Assembly: GCA_002695025.1 (NCBI GenBank)
Contig: NZNV01000025.1
Span: 62,001 to 126,000 of the forward strand
Direction of reading: 5' to 3'
DNA length: 64,000 bases
DNA from: Owenweeksia sp.
GTDB taxonomy: Bacteria; Bacteroidota; Bacteroidia; Flavobacteriales; Schleiferiaceae
Shown: positions 25,776-33,866 of the stretch, piece after piece
How positions within the stretch are numbered: position 1 is the stretch's first letter
How the letters are laid out: each line of letters begins with the position of its first letter
Position numbers and translations under genes: made by a program
The notes under the pieces: generated by a model
What the model was told of the DNA's origin: nothing
Database searches by the model: none
The model's input: the letters and a program-made list of their open reading frames with translations, nothing else

Positions 25776-26648
25776 ATGGAAAACGATAAAATTGAAAGAC
25801 TGGTATTGAAATATACCGGCATGGCATCAGCTATATTAGGGGTGCAGTCTGTAAATGGCCAGGTTATATGGACGGATTTACAGGATACTACCCTTAGTAC
25901 CAATGGTGCTATATATGATCTGGATATTGATCAGGATACCGGCAATGTGGTGGATTTTCGCATTGTGCAACTGGTGGATTCCACTATTTATAACATCTCC
26001 GGTGTTCTGGTGCGTACCGGTGGTAATGCCGCCAATCAGGTTGTAGGTGTTAATTATTCCAATTATAATTATGCTTTTCGTCTGAACGTTGGTGATACCA
26101 TTGGTCCGGGAAATACCTTTAAAGGTATCAATCAGGCCCGCAACATAGGTTATCTTGCTTTTGAGGTGGACGGCACTACCTATCCGAACAGTCAATGGGT
26201 GGATACCACATCGGGAGTAACCGATGGTTTCCTCGGGTTGAGGTTTACAGCCCCTACTTCAGACAGTACCACCGGAACTTTCTACGGTTGGGTAAGGCTT
26301 GATGTTTCTGCAGACCTACGTTCGGTTACTATCAAGGAATTTGCCTACCAGTCTCAGCCGGATTCAAGTATCTATATGGGAGAAGGTGCTCCTATTAACA
26401 TCAATGAATTTGAGGTGGAGAAGCCGGCCATGGTGCAAAGGGGTAAGTTCCTGGATATTTCGTTGCCTGAGACATACACACCTGCCGCCAGGGTAAAACT
26501 TATTGGTTTGGATGGTAAGATGATCCGCGAGTATGCTTTAAGCGGGTATAAGAACCAGATATCCCTGGAAGACCTTCCCAAAGGTATTATGGTAGCGCAT
26601 ATTTCCAGCAATGGAGTGGAAGCTACCCGTAAAGTGGTGGTCTACTAA
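25776..26648 (+). CDS. Secreted protein with type IX-type C-terminal domain
   Basis: 290 residues. The N-terminus has a charged extension (MENDKIER) before a signal-like stretch ending SVNGQ. The mature part begins VIWTDLQDTTL and is beta-rich with many Asp, Gly and Thr; it has FYGWVRLDVSAD, a lectin-like strand pattern. The last 70 residues (KLIGLDGKMIREYALSG, then EDLPKGIMVAHIS and a final RKVVVY) fit a type A sorting domain of the type IX secretion system. It is predicted to be exported to the surface. It starts 39 bases after the fusion gene with a weak -7 match (GATTTTTG), so the two may or may not be co-transcribed. Confidence 0.8.
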   Translation: MENDKIERLVLKYTGMASAILGVQSVNGQVIWTDLQDTTLSTNGAIYDLDIDQDTGNVVDFRIVQLVDSTIYNISGVLVRTGGNAANQVVGVNYSNYNYAFRLNVGDTIGPGNTFKGINQARNIGYLAFEVDGTTYPNSQWVDTTSGVTDGFLGLRFTAPTSDSTTGTFYGWVRLDVSADLRSVTIKEFAYQSQPDSSIYMGEGAPININEFEVEKPAMVQRGKFLDISLPETYTPAARVKLIGLDGKMIREYALSGYKNQISLEDLPKGIMVAHISSNGVEATRKVVVY

Positions 26649-26679
26649 GATCTTCCCCTTTTAAAAAATGCTTTTTTCA

Positions 26680-27624
26680 CTAACCTTCCGCTTCAGGAAG
26701 CTTAGGCTTTTTGATGGTAAATACCCGTGAGATATTGAATCCAAAGTGGATGTCACCGTCCAGCCAGCTGCCAGGTGTTTGTGCGAAAACATAAGGTTCA
26801 CTTACTCCGCGTGAGTTGGTAAGGAACAATTGAAATACGTGTCCCCCGGTTTCAATATCCACGCCTATGGAAAGAGCGTTAGGATAGGATTTTAACTTTC
26901 CGTCTTCAGGGTTCACAAAGGAATTGGGGTTAAGCTGGTACACATACTCAATGTTAAGCGCATGCATGGCCGTGAACTTATAGCGGGCCGCTAAACCGAT
27001 CGAAAAAACGTCATTGGAAAAATCAGCGCTGTCAACCAGATTGAAATGGGTAACCGTAGGAACTATTTCTGCGGAAAAGTCCTGGTTGAATTTACGGGCT
27101 ACCACCAGTTCATGAACGTAATTCAAGCGGTCTGACTCATTATAGCGGGCGTCTTCAGGAAAGCGGAGGGCGCTGTAATAAAGTCCTGAAAATCCGGTAA
27201 TGGTAAAAGGAAAATTCCTGGCCCCCTTGCTTTGTCGCATGAGGCGGTATTTTGCAAAACCTTCATATACCTTATTTACCGCACTATGCCCTACACCCAC
27301 GTTCAGCCAGTCCATTATGGAATAATCGAGGGTTAACCGCACCTGGGCATTGTCCAGCCCCAGAAAATTGTAGAAATAGTCATCATTAAAAGACCCGAAA
27401 CGGTGAAGTATAGTGTATTGTAAAACCCCTTTACCGGGTAATTCCGGAGACTGCAGGTTAACTACTTTAGTACCTTTAAAAGTGGCAAAAGCATAGTCAG
27501 TGGTAGGGCCCTGCTCATCCTCCAGCATCCCCAACAGATCATTCTGGGCAAAGGCCTGGAATTGGAATAAACTAAAAAGGAGGCCTGCTAGCAGGCCTCC
27601 TTTCAGGAAATTATTTTTTGTCAT
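26680..27624 (-). CDS. DUF5777 family outer-membrane beta-barrel protein
   Basis: 314 residues. The signal peptide ends AFAQ near residue 27. A barrel-like sequence follows with FATFKGTKVVNLQSPELPGKGVLQYTILHRFGSF, the start typical of DUF5777. Repeated strand patterns follow (VRLTLDYSIMDWLNVGVGHS, LNIEYVYQLNPNSF, DIHFGFNISRVFTI). It is predicted to be an outer-membrane barrel. It is the last gene of a four-gene minus-strand operon with two haem-type lipoproteins and YceI. Its start overlaps the YceI stop by 14 bases. Its codons 8-17 contain a perfect palindrome that can act as a terminator. Confidence 0.88.
   Translation of the reverse strand: MTKNNFLKGGLLAGLLFSLFQFQAFAQNDLLGMLEDEQGPTTDYAFATFKGTKVVNLQSPELPGKGVLQYTILHRFGSFNDDYFYNFLGLDNAQVRLTLDYSIMDWLNVGVGHSAVNKVYEGFAKYRLMRQSKGARNFPFTITGFSGLYYSALRFPEDARYNESDRLNYVHELVVARKFNQDFSAEIVPTVTHFNLVDSADFSNDVFSIGLAARYKFTAMHALNIEYVYQLNPNSFVNPEDGKLKSYPNALSIGVDIETGGHVFQLFLTNSRGVSEPYVFAQTPGSWLDGDIHFGFNISRVFTIKKPKLPEAEG
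27574..27603 (-). terminator. Perfect palindrome/terminator inside DUF5777 coding start
   Basis: Bases 27576-27603 form a 28-base perfect palindrome with half-site AAAGGAGGCCTGCT. On the minus strand the hairpin is followed by TTTTTAGTTT. It begins 8 bases after the yceI stop, the usual place for an intrinsic terminator. It lies in codons 8-17 of the overlapping DUF5777 gene. Confidence 0.7.
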
Positions 27625-28165
27625 AGTCCATTTTTACAGTAACATCCAGCACATCCGCTATATTGTCCTTTTTGGCGGCAGGTATCTTAACCCCGTAATC
27701 TTTAGGGCTTATCTTGAATTTTGAGTTTAGTGAAACTTTTTCGCCTTTCACCACAACAACCGCTTCTTCCACGATCTTTTGTTCCTGACCGTGGATGTTC
27801 ATGGTTCCTTTTAAAGTAACAGGATATTCCCCCTCTTTTTTAAGGTTTACAGAACTGAAATTATCGATAGATCCCTGGAAGGAAGCCTGAGGGAATTTAC
27901 CGCTCTCCATATAGTTTTCGTTGAAGTGTTCTTGCATAAGGGCTTTTTCAAAGCGGAAAGCCTTGATTTGCACCAAGAAGGCAAAGTCCCCGCTCTCAGT
28001 ATCTATAACACTGGAAACCTGATTGTTCTCTGCTTCAATGTTTTCTACGGGAGTTTTGGAAAAGAACTTAACGTAACCGTTGCGGGTAGCAAGTTTTTGG
28101 CCATAACCACTTACAGCAAAGGCAGTCATAAAGGCTAGTGACAAAATTCTGGTTTTCATATTCAT
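27611..28165 (-). CDS. YceI family periplasmic protein
   Basis: 184 residues from ATG 28165 (28159 is also possible). The signal peptide ends AVSGYGQ. The mature part has the YceI lipocalin-like barrel: KLATRNGYVKFFSKTPVENI at the start, then FRFEKALMQEHFNENYMES, SGKFPQASFQG and KFKISPKDYGVKIP. YceI proteins bind polyisoprenoid lipids such as ubiquinone-like molecules in the periplasm. It sits between two haem-type lipoproteins and an outer-membrane barrel, which fits lipid or electron-carrier handling. That link is inference. Confidence 0.92.
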   Translation of the reverse strand: MNMKTRILSLAFMTAFAVSGYGQKLATRNGYVKFFSKTPVENIEAENNQVSSVIDTESGDFAFLVQIKAFRFEKALMQEHFNENYMESGKFPQASFQGSIDNFSSVNLKKEGEYPVTLKGTMNIHGQEQKIVEEAVVVVKGEKVSLNSKFKISPKDYGVKIPAAKKDNIADVLDVTVKMDYDKK

Positions 28166-28175
28166 GGTATTTAAA

Positions 28176-28565
28176 TTAGTTATTAGGGGCACCGTTATCT
28201 GCCCATTTTTGGATTTTTTGAATATCACAATCTGGAAGTTTGGGACCACCCTGAGGCATCAAAGATCCGGTTGTGGCGGTTATTCTACCAATAAGTGAGC
28301 CATTACCGCTGGCGTCAATGGCAGACTTTACTTCCTGGTAAGAAGTAAAATCCTTTATTCCGGAAGGATTAGGACCGGCATGACAGACGGTGGAAGTAGC
28401 GCAGTTAGTAGCCATAATAGCCTGTATGGTACCACTGTAGGTTACATTGGTGGTATCGCAATTGGCAGAGCCTAAATTCTGGTTCAGATCTTCTTTGTTG
28501 TCATAATAGCAGGACTGCGCTGCCATCGCAACTATTCCGATCAGGCTTAAAAAAGTTACTCTCAT
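28176..28565 (-). CDS. c-type cytochrome-like lipoprotein, CX5CH motif
   Basis: 129 residues. The lipobox is at AQSC (Cys 19). A single cytochrome-like domain contains CDTTNVTYSGTIQAIMATNC and then VCHAGP. The putative haem motif is C55-x5-C61-H62; the canonical first cysteine position of CxxCH is a Ser. A distal methionine is available in LMPQGGPKLPDC. The C-terminal helix has IQKIQKWADNGAPN. It is a close relative of the domains in the upstream gene (28577-29299). It is co-transcribed with YceI, with a 10-base gap. Whether haem is attached is uncertain. Confidence 0.8.
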   Translation of the reverse strand: MRVTFLSLIGIVAMAAQSCYYDNKEDLNQNLGSANCDTTNVTYSGTIQAIMATNCATSTVCHAGPNPSGIKDFTSYQEVKSAIDASGNGSLIGRITATTGSLMPQGGPKLPDCDIQKIQKWADNGAPNN

Positions 28566-28576
28566 ATTTACTTTGA

Positions 28577-29299
28577 TTACTGGGGCAAGCCGTTGCTAAC
28601 CCAAATCTCGATCTTGTCAATATTGCATTGTGGCATCTTACCACCCTGGGGCATTACAGGAACCCCGGGGTCTCCGTTAATGCGTTCCAAAAGGTTGGTA
28701 TTCAAAACAGCATCCTGCACCTGCTGGTAGTTGGTAAGGCTTCTTCCGGCCTGGGGGGTGGTAGTTCCGTGGCACGAAATACAGTTTTGATCAAAAATAG
28801 CCTTTATGCCGTTGGTATAAGTGAGATTGGTGGTGTCGCATTCATTACAGCTTAGGTTCAGAGCTCCCTGTTCGATCCATTTTCGGATCAGGGCTATCTG
28901 ATCAGCCGGTAAAGCAGGAAGTCCCTGAGGCATGCGATCCTGGGGATCACTATCGGTTATTACTTCGTAAATGTCACTGCCACCCGGGTTAAAAGGGCGT
29001 ACATCGGCCGTGGCTATCACTGTGTTATAGTTGGAAAGATTTACGCCATCTTGTGAAGTAGCCGCATCATGACACCCGGCATAGGCACAATTGGCATTAA
29101 GCAGGGGTTGGATGTCGCGGCTGTAGTAAACACTGTCCGGGTCACAGGGTTTTCCATTAGGCCCCGTGGTGTCCACCGGGGTTTTTATCGTATCCCCATT
29201 CATTCCGTCAGGTGGGGCCGGAAAGGGGTCATGCTTACAGGAAAACGTGAAGGTTATAAGAAGGATAAAAAAACTGAGGGCACTGATTATTCCTTTCAA
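28577..29299 (-). CDS. Two-domain c-type cytochrome-like lipoprotein
   Basis: 240 residues. The lipobox is at FTFSC (Cys 21). Two repeats of the same cytochrome-like domain follow. The first has CAYAGCH at 71-77 (C-x4-CH), with RMPQGLPALP carrying a methionine. The second has CISCH at 173-177, a canonical CxxCH, with VMPQGGKMPQC. Each domain ends with a helix (IALIRKWIEQGA; IDKIEIWVSNGL). It is predicted to be a membrane-anchored periplasmic electron carrier. It heads the operon leading to a second cytochrome lipoprotein, YceI and the DUF5777 barrel. A perfect -7 element is at 29345-29352. Confidence 0.85.
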   Translation of the reverse strand: MKGIISALSFFILLITFTFSCKHDPFPAPPDGMNGDTIKTPVDTTGPNGKPCDPDSVYYSRDIQPLLNANCAYAGCHDAATSQDGVNLSNYNTVIATADVRPFNPGGSDIYEVITDSDPQDRMPQGLPALPADQIALIRKWIEQGALNLSCNECDTTNLTYTNGIKAIFDQNCISCHGTTTPQAGRSLTNYQQVQDAVLNTNLLERINGDPGVPVMPQGGKMPQCNIDKIEIWVSNGLPQ

Positions 29300-29344
29300 T
29301 AGTATAAAAGACTAGGGGTTATGTGTTTAATTGCTAAATTAGTA

Positions 29345-29352
29345 CAAATTTA
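29345..29352 (-). promoter_or_regulatory. -7 promoter element for the haem-lipoprotein operon
   Basis: The minus strand reads TAAATTTG, a full TAnnTTTG match, 45 bases before the ATG at 29299. It lies only 10 bases from the start of the divergent OB-fold gene. Confidence 0.6.
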
Positions 29353-29362
29353 ACGGTATAAT

Positions 29363-29743
29363 ATGAAAAAAGTATTGTTGGCGGTATTAGTGGTGGTTTT
29401 ATTGGGTACAGCTTATGGGGCCTACCTTTGGTTCAAACCACATCGTGATATTCAGGGCGAAACCGCCAGTCATAAGCTTACATCTACCGAGTTAAGTGAG
29501 GCCTACAGCCAGGGACAGGAAGGAGCCAATGAAATATACCTGGATCAGGTAGTACTCGTGAGTGGTACCGTAGAAGAAAAGGATGATACCCATATAAAAC
29601 TGTCGGGAGGCGTTTTTTGCAATGGCGATTTTTCAAATGCTGAGCTATCCGAAGGTAGCCAGGCTAGTATTAAGGGAAGAGTAGTTGGTTATGACGATCT
29701 TTTCGGTGAGGTACGAATAGATAATTGCACCGTGGAAAATTAG
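29363..29743 (+). CDS. Membrane-anchored OB-fold (tRNA_anti-like) protein
   Basis: 126 residues. An N-terminal hydrophobic helix (VLLAVLVVVLLGTAYGAYLWF, residues 4-24) acts as an anchor or signal. It is followed by an OB-fold domain of the tRNA_anti-like type: ANEIYLDQVVLVSGTV, HIKLSGGVFCNGDF, GSQASIKGRVVGYDDLFGEV and the closing IDNC. The single Cys pair in FCNGD and DNC could form a disulfide in the periplasm. It is divergent from the haem-lipoprotein operon and shares its control region. Its stop overlaps the end of the convergent MFS gene by four bases. Ligand unknown. Confidence 0.82.
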   Translation: MKKVLLAVLVVVLLGTAYGAYLWFKPHRDIQGETASHKLTSTELSEAYSQGQEGANEIYLDQVVLVSGTVEEKDDTHIKLSGGVFCNGDFSNAELSEGSQASIKGRVVGYDDLFGEVRIDNCTVEN

Positions 29744-31035
29744 CGAACATAGCGTGTTTTAGGCACCCAAAGGATCAGCAAAAAACCGATCACAAAAAAC
29801 AGGGATAAAGCTAGTACGCTCATTTTCATGCTTCCGGTAAGGTCAATAAGCAGTCCGTATATGGCAGTACCCAGCACAATGGAGACCTTTTCCGTAACAT
29901 CATAAAAGCTGAAATAGCTGGCGTGGCTATGGGTTTCTTCAGGAAGAAGTTTACTATAGGTGCTGCGGCTGATGGCCTGTATACCACCCATAACCAAACC
30001 TACCACGGCTCCAATGATATAGAATTTCAGTTCTACGCTGGGGTCATCTTTGGTAAGGGTATAGGCACCAAAGCATATAAGTGCCCATAGTACAATACAT
30101 ATTTTAAGAGATTGAAGGTTACCGTATTTCCTGGAAAAAAAGGAAAAGAGGTGTGATCCGGCAATACCTACAAACTGAATGATAAGTATAGTGGTGATGA
30201 GCTTGGAAGAATCAAGGCCCAGCTCCACATCCCCGAATAAACCGGCCAGAAGGATCACGGTTTGTACCCCGATACTGAAAAAGAAGAAAGAATAGAGGAA
30301 CCGCCTCAGTGAAAGCTGTCCTTTCAGTTCCATCCATACCGCCCGCAATTCGTGAAAACCCTTCCAGATGTAGCGTTCATCAGAAACGCGCTGGTATACA
30401 TTATCCGGCAGCCGCCTAAAACTTACCTGCGCAAAACCGGCCCACCAGATCCCCACTAATAAAAAGCTGAAACGCGAGGCATCACCGGCTCCGTTAAAAC
30501 CAAAAGTGTCTGGCATCTGGATCATAAGCAGGTTTACGATAAGCAATAGTGAAGCCCCGATATAACCCAGGGAAAAACCTTTGGCAGAAAGGGCATCCTG
30601 TTGGTCAGGCGAAGCCACTTCGGGAAGAAAAGCATTGTAGAATACCAGGCTTCCCCAAAAACCAACGCTGGCCAGCACGCTCATTAACAATCCAAACCAA
30701 ATGTTGGAACCATCAAAAAAATACAAGAGCGAACAGGAGGTGGCACCCAGGTAGCAGAAAAACTGCATAAAGCGTTTCTTTTTACCGGTATGGTCTGCAA
30801 TACCGGAAAGAAAAGGGGAAATAATGGCTACCAGTACAAATGAAAGAGATAAGGAGTAGCTGTATAGAGTAGTATTCGGGACGCTCATTCCTAATAGTTC
30901 ATAGTGTATTGGCTGGTCATTGACCGAGGTTACACTGTTGAAATAAATGGGAAAAACAGCGGTGCTTATTACGAGGGAATACACGGAGTTGGCCCAGTCA
31001 TAAAAGGCCCATGCATTTTGGACTTTCTTTTCCAT
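29740..31035 (-). CDS. MFS transporter, UMF1 family
   Basis: 431 residues from ATG 31035; a TTG/ATG 18 bases upstream is less likely. It opens EKKVQNAWAFYDWANSVYSLVISTAVFPIYF, the family signature, and has SGIADHTGKKKRFM in the cytoplasmic loop 2-3. About twelve hydrophobic segments cover the length. A second loop contains GGIQAISRSTYSKLLPEE. It belongs to the UMF1 (Atg22-like) branch of the major facilitator superfamily. Substrate unknown. It is divergent from nrnA. Confidence 0.93.
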   Translation of the reverse strand: MEKKVQNAWAFYDWANSVYSLVISTAVFPIYFNSVTSVNDQPIHYELLGMSVPNTTLYSYSLSLSFVLVAIISPFLSGIADHTGKKKRFMQFFCYLGATSCSLLYFFDGSNIWFGLLMSVLASVGFWGSLVFYNAFLPEVASPDQQDALSAKGFSLGYIGASLLLIVNLLMIQMPDTFGFNGAGDASRFSFLLVGIWWAGFAQVSFRRLPDNVYQRVSDERYIWKGFHELRAVWMELKGQLSLRRFLYSFFFFSIGVQTVILLAGLFGDVELGLDSSKLITTILIIQFVGIAGSHLFSFFSRKYGNLQSLKICIVLWALICFGAYTLTKDDPSVELKFYIIGAVVGLVMGGIQAISRSTYSKLLPEETHSHASYFSFYDVTEKVSIVLGTAIYGLLIDLTGSMKMSVLALSLFFVIGFLLILWVPKTRYVR

Positions 31036-31090
31036 CGGGTTCGAAGATAACATAAATTAAACCTGCTTTTTACCAGAGCTCTGCAGAACG

Positions 31091-31098
31091 TATCTTTG
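31091..31098 (+). promoter_or_regulatory. -7 element at nrnA start (leaderless)
   Basis: TATCTTTG matches TAnnTTTG and ends 4 bases before the ATG at 31103. The transcript should start at or just inside the start codon. Confidence 0.6.
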
Positions 31099-31102
31099 GC
31101 CT

Positions 31103-32122
31103 ATGAAATTAGATCCCGCCCTTATTAATGAAGCAAGGCGACTTCTTGAAAATTCATCCCCGATTGTTATAACCAACCACGTAAACCCCGATGGTGATGC
31201 CATGGGCAGTGCTCTGGGCTTATACGGGGTATTAAAAAAACTGGACCGTGATGTAAAAGTAGTGGTGCCCAATACGTATCCTGATTTTCTGAAATGGATG
31301 GAAGGAGACGCAAAGGTGGTAGCATTTGATGAAAACCCGGAGCTGGCCGGAGGTTTGGTGGAAAAGGCAGGTTTGCTCATTCACCTGGACTATAACTCTC
31401 TGAAAAGGAGCGGGCCTATGCAAGAAAGCCTCACTTCTGCTGAAGCCAACCGCATCATGATTGATCATCACCAGCAGCCGGATAATTTTGTGGATGTGAT
31501 GTTTTCCGATACGGAAATGTCATCCACCTGTGAATTGATGTACCATGTACTGCATGAGCTTGGGTGGACCCACCACATTGGCCGGCATGAAGCGGAATGC
31601 CTGTATACCGGGATTATGACGGATACCGGAAGTTTTCGTTTTAACAGTACAACACCTACTACCCACCAGGTAGCGGGAGCTTTACTGGAAAAAGGAGTGG
31701 AGCCAAATGAGATGGCTTCCCGTATCTATGATATCAATACCTCCAATCGCCTTCAATTACTCAGCACAGCCTTGTTGACGATGGAAGTGCTGGAGGATTT
31801 GCCCGTGGCCATTATCCGTTTAAGCGCTGAGGATCTAGAGAGGTATGGCTATAAAAAAGGAGATACGGAGGGGTTTGTGAACTACGGCCTTTCCGTACTG
31901 GGAGTAAAGCTGAGCGTGTTTATGGCGGAGAAAGACGGCCGTATAAAGATATCATTCCGCTCTAAAGGCAGCTTTGATGTGAATGTTTTGGCCCGCGAAC
32001 ATTTTAACGGAGGCGGTCATAAAAATGCAGCCGGTGGCTCTTCGGAACAAAGTCTGACTGAAACCGTGCAAAGGTTTAAGGATATAATTGTAGATTATTC
32101 GGATGCACTTAAAAATTCATAA
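31103..32122 (+). CDS. nrnA: DHH phosphoesterase, NrnA-type oligoribonuclease/PAP phosphatase
   Basis: 339 residues. The DHH domain has HVNPDGDAMGS near residue 27, LIHLDYNSLKR and the name-giving IDHHQQPDN near 119, plus YTGIMTDTGSFRF. The C-terminal DHHA1 domain ends with FNGGGHKNAAGG near 310. Members remove nucleotides from very short RNAs and dephosphorylate 3',5'-PAP to AMP. Both activities are known from NrnA; which dominates here cannot be told. It overlaps the start of gldI by 20 bases, so they are translationally linked. Confidence 0.93.
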   Translation: MKLDPALINEARRLLENSSPIVITNHVNPDGDAMGSALGLYGVLKKLDRDVKVVVPNTYPDFLKWMEGDAKVVAFDENPELAGGLVEKAGLLIHLDYNSLKRSGPMQESLTSAEANRIMIDHHQQPDNFVDVMFSDTEMSSTCELMYHVLHELGWTHHIGRHEAECLYTGIMTDTGSFRFNSTTPTTHQVAGALLEKGVEPNEMASRIYDINTSNRLQLLSTALLTMEVLEDLPVAIIRLSAEDLERYGYKKGDTEGFVNYGLSVLGVKLSVFMAEKDGRIKISFRSKGSFDVNVLAREHFNGGGHKNAAGGSSEQSLTETVQRFKDIIVDYSDALKNS

Positions 32123-32666
32123 TAGTTACATCAGGTCGCTGGGGGTTCTCCTGGTATTGTTCTTTTTGAACAGTTGCCAGTGCTCCGGGCAGGAGCCTGC
32201 TAAATCTCCCCGCCAGCAGCGTAACCCTTCGGAAGAACACATTCAACATCAGCGCGATTTTCTTAAAAAGGAGCGGGAGTCTATAAAAGCATACCTGAAA
32301 GATCGCAAGTTGGAGGTGAAACGCAGCGGTACCGGTTTGTATTACCAGATATTGCAGGATTCGTCAGCACAAGAACAGGTAGCCACTGAAGATGAAGTGG
32401 TATTTGACTATTCCATTTATATGCTTAATGGCAGTTTGCTGTACACCTCGGAGGGGAATTCGCCACGCACCCTCGTAATTGACAGGGAAGATGCCGAAAT
32501 AGGTTTGCATGAAAGTCTTAAACTATTGGGCCTTGGGGATAAGGGGCTATTTATTTTACCTTCGCATCTTGCCTTTGGCGTGGCAGGGGATCAGAATAAA
32601 GTTCCACCTAAAACCGCCCTGGTGTACGAATTGAAAATTTTGAAAATCACTAAATCCAAAAGTTAA
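32103..32666 (+). CDS. gldI: Gliding motility-associated peptidyl-prolyl isomerase GldI
   Basis: 187 residues. The signal peptide has a lipobox at FLNSC (Cys 25), so it is a lipoprotein. A charged helical region follows ([22 protein letters not shown]), then an FKBP domain at about 80-185 with [51 protein letters not shown] and HLAFG. FKBP active-site residues are only partly kept ([13 protein letters not shown]). GldI was found as necessary for gliding in Flavobacterium johnsoniae. It lies after nrnA and 1 base before the next isomerase gene. Confidence 0.9.
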   Translation: MHLKIHNSYIRSLGVLLVLFFLNSCQCSGQEPAKSPRQQRNPSEEHIQHQRDFLKKERESIKAYLKDRKLEVKRSGTGLYYQILQDSSAQEQVATEDEVVFDYSIYMLNGSLLYTSEGNSPRTLVIDREDAEIGLHESLKLLGLGDKGLFILPSHLAFGVAGDQNKVPPKTALVYELKILKITKSKS

Positions 32667-32667
32667 A

Positions 32668-33741
32668 ATGAGAAATATCTTTATGACGGCTCTCTTGTTT
32701 GCCGGAATTCTTACCAGTTGCAATTCGCAGAACAGCGTTACCGTAAATGGTGAAAAAATGAAGTTGGAAGATGGAATGTATGCCAAAATACAAACACCAA
32801 GGGGTGACATCCTGCTTACCCTGCATGATGACAAGACTCCTCTTACGGTTGCCAATTTCGTTGGCCTGGCTGAAGGTAAGATAGAAAACAAAGCCAAAGC
32901 TCAAGGTGAACCTTATTACGATGGTCTTAAGTTTCACAGGGTTATCAAGGACTTTATGATACAGGGTGGAGACCCTATGGGTAATGGTAGCGGAGGCCCT
33001 GGTTATTCCTTTGCTGATGAGTTTCATCCTGACCTCAGACACGATGGACCCGGAGTTCTCTCTATGGCCAACTCAGGACCTGCTACCAACGGTAGTCAAT
33101 TCTTTATTACTCATAAAGAAACCCCCTGGCTGAACGACAAGCACACGGTTTTTGGTAAAGTGATCAACGGACAGGAAGTAGTTGATGCTATTCAACAGGG
33201 TGATGCCATCGAAAAAGTTGAGATCATCCGTATTGGAAAAAAGGCTAAGGACTTTGATGCGGTAAAGGTTTTTAACGAAGAGCAGGAAAACGCCCTTAAG
33301 GAACAGGAAGCAAAAAGAAAAGAACAGGAAGAGAAAATGGCCGAAATTCTGGATGGAGCGGAATCTACTCCTTCAGGGTTGTATTATGTGGTTTTGAAAG
33401 AAGGTGACGGACCCAAGCCTGAGAACGGACAAACCGTAATGATGAACTACGCAGGGTATTTGCCTGACGGTTCTCTTTTTGACACCTCTATTGAGGAGGT
33501 GGCCAGGGAAAACGGCAAGTATGACGAAAGGAGGCCTTATCAGCCTTTTGCTGTACAGGTTGGACCCGAGGCAAGAGTGATTGAAGGATGGAAAGAAGGT
33601 TTACAACTCATGAAGGTGGGTGACCGTTACAAATTGATCATTCCTCCCCAACTAGGCTATGGTGAACGTGGTTTCCCACCGGTAATCCCGGCTAACTCCT
33701 GGTTGGTTTTTGAGGTGGAAATGGTAAGTATCCAGCAATAA
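32668..33741 (+). CDS. Cyclophilin-FKBP fusion lipoprotein
   Basis: 357 residues. The lipobox is at ILTSC (Cys 18). The cyclophilin domain covers about 35-195, with [16 protein letters not shown] and NGSQFFIT, the active-site Arg and Gln present, and [15 protein letters not shown] charged helical linker (about 205-230, [17 protein letters not shown]) precedes an FKBP domain at about 232-357 with [45 protein letters not shown] and [12 protein letters not shown]. The FKBP domain has an insertion of about 10 residues after FDTS compared with its neighbour. It is predicted to be a periplasmic, lipid-anchored foldase. It shares a transcript with gldI. Confidence 0.92.
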   Translation: MRNIFMTALLFAGILTSCNSQNSVTVNGEKMKLEDGMYAKIQTPRGDILLTLHDDKTPLTVANFVGLAEGKIENKAKAQGEPYYDGLKFHRVIKDFMIQGGDPMGNGSGGPGYSFADEFHPDLRHDGPGVLSMANSGPATNGSQFFITHKETPWLNDKHTVFGKVINGQEVVDAIQQGDAIEKVEIIRIGKKAKDFDAVKVFNEEQENALKEQEAKRKEQEEKMAEILDGAESTPSGLYYVVLKEGDGPKPENGQTVMMNYAGYLPDGSLFDTSIEEVARENGKYDERRPYQPFAVQVGPEARVIEGWKEGLQLMKVGDRYKLIIPPQLGYGERGFPPVIPANSWLVFEVEMVSIQQ

Positions 33742-33763
33742 TTCCCAATACATAAACAAATAC

Positions 33764-33802
33764 CGGAGGCCTTAGGAAAACATCCCTGAGGCTTCCGTTT
33801 TT
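33764..33802 (+). terminator. Intrinsic terminator after the lipoprotein isomerase
   Basis: CGGAGGCCTTAGG (33764-33776) pairs with CCTGAGGCTTCCG (33785-33797) through two G-T wobbles, and is followed by five T. It separates the nrnA-gldI-isomerase unit from the next isomerase gene. Confidence 0.85.
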
Positions 33803-33866
33803 AATTTAAAAGAACCAATCGGCACCCTATGGGTTCTGAACTCAGTTTGTAAAAAAATACTATTTT

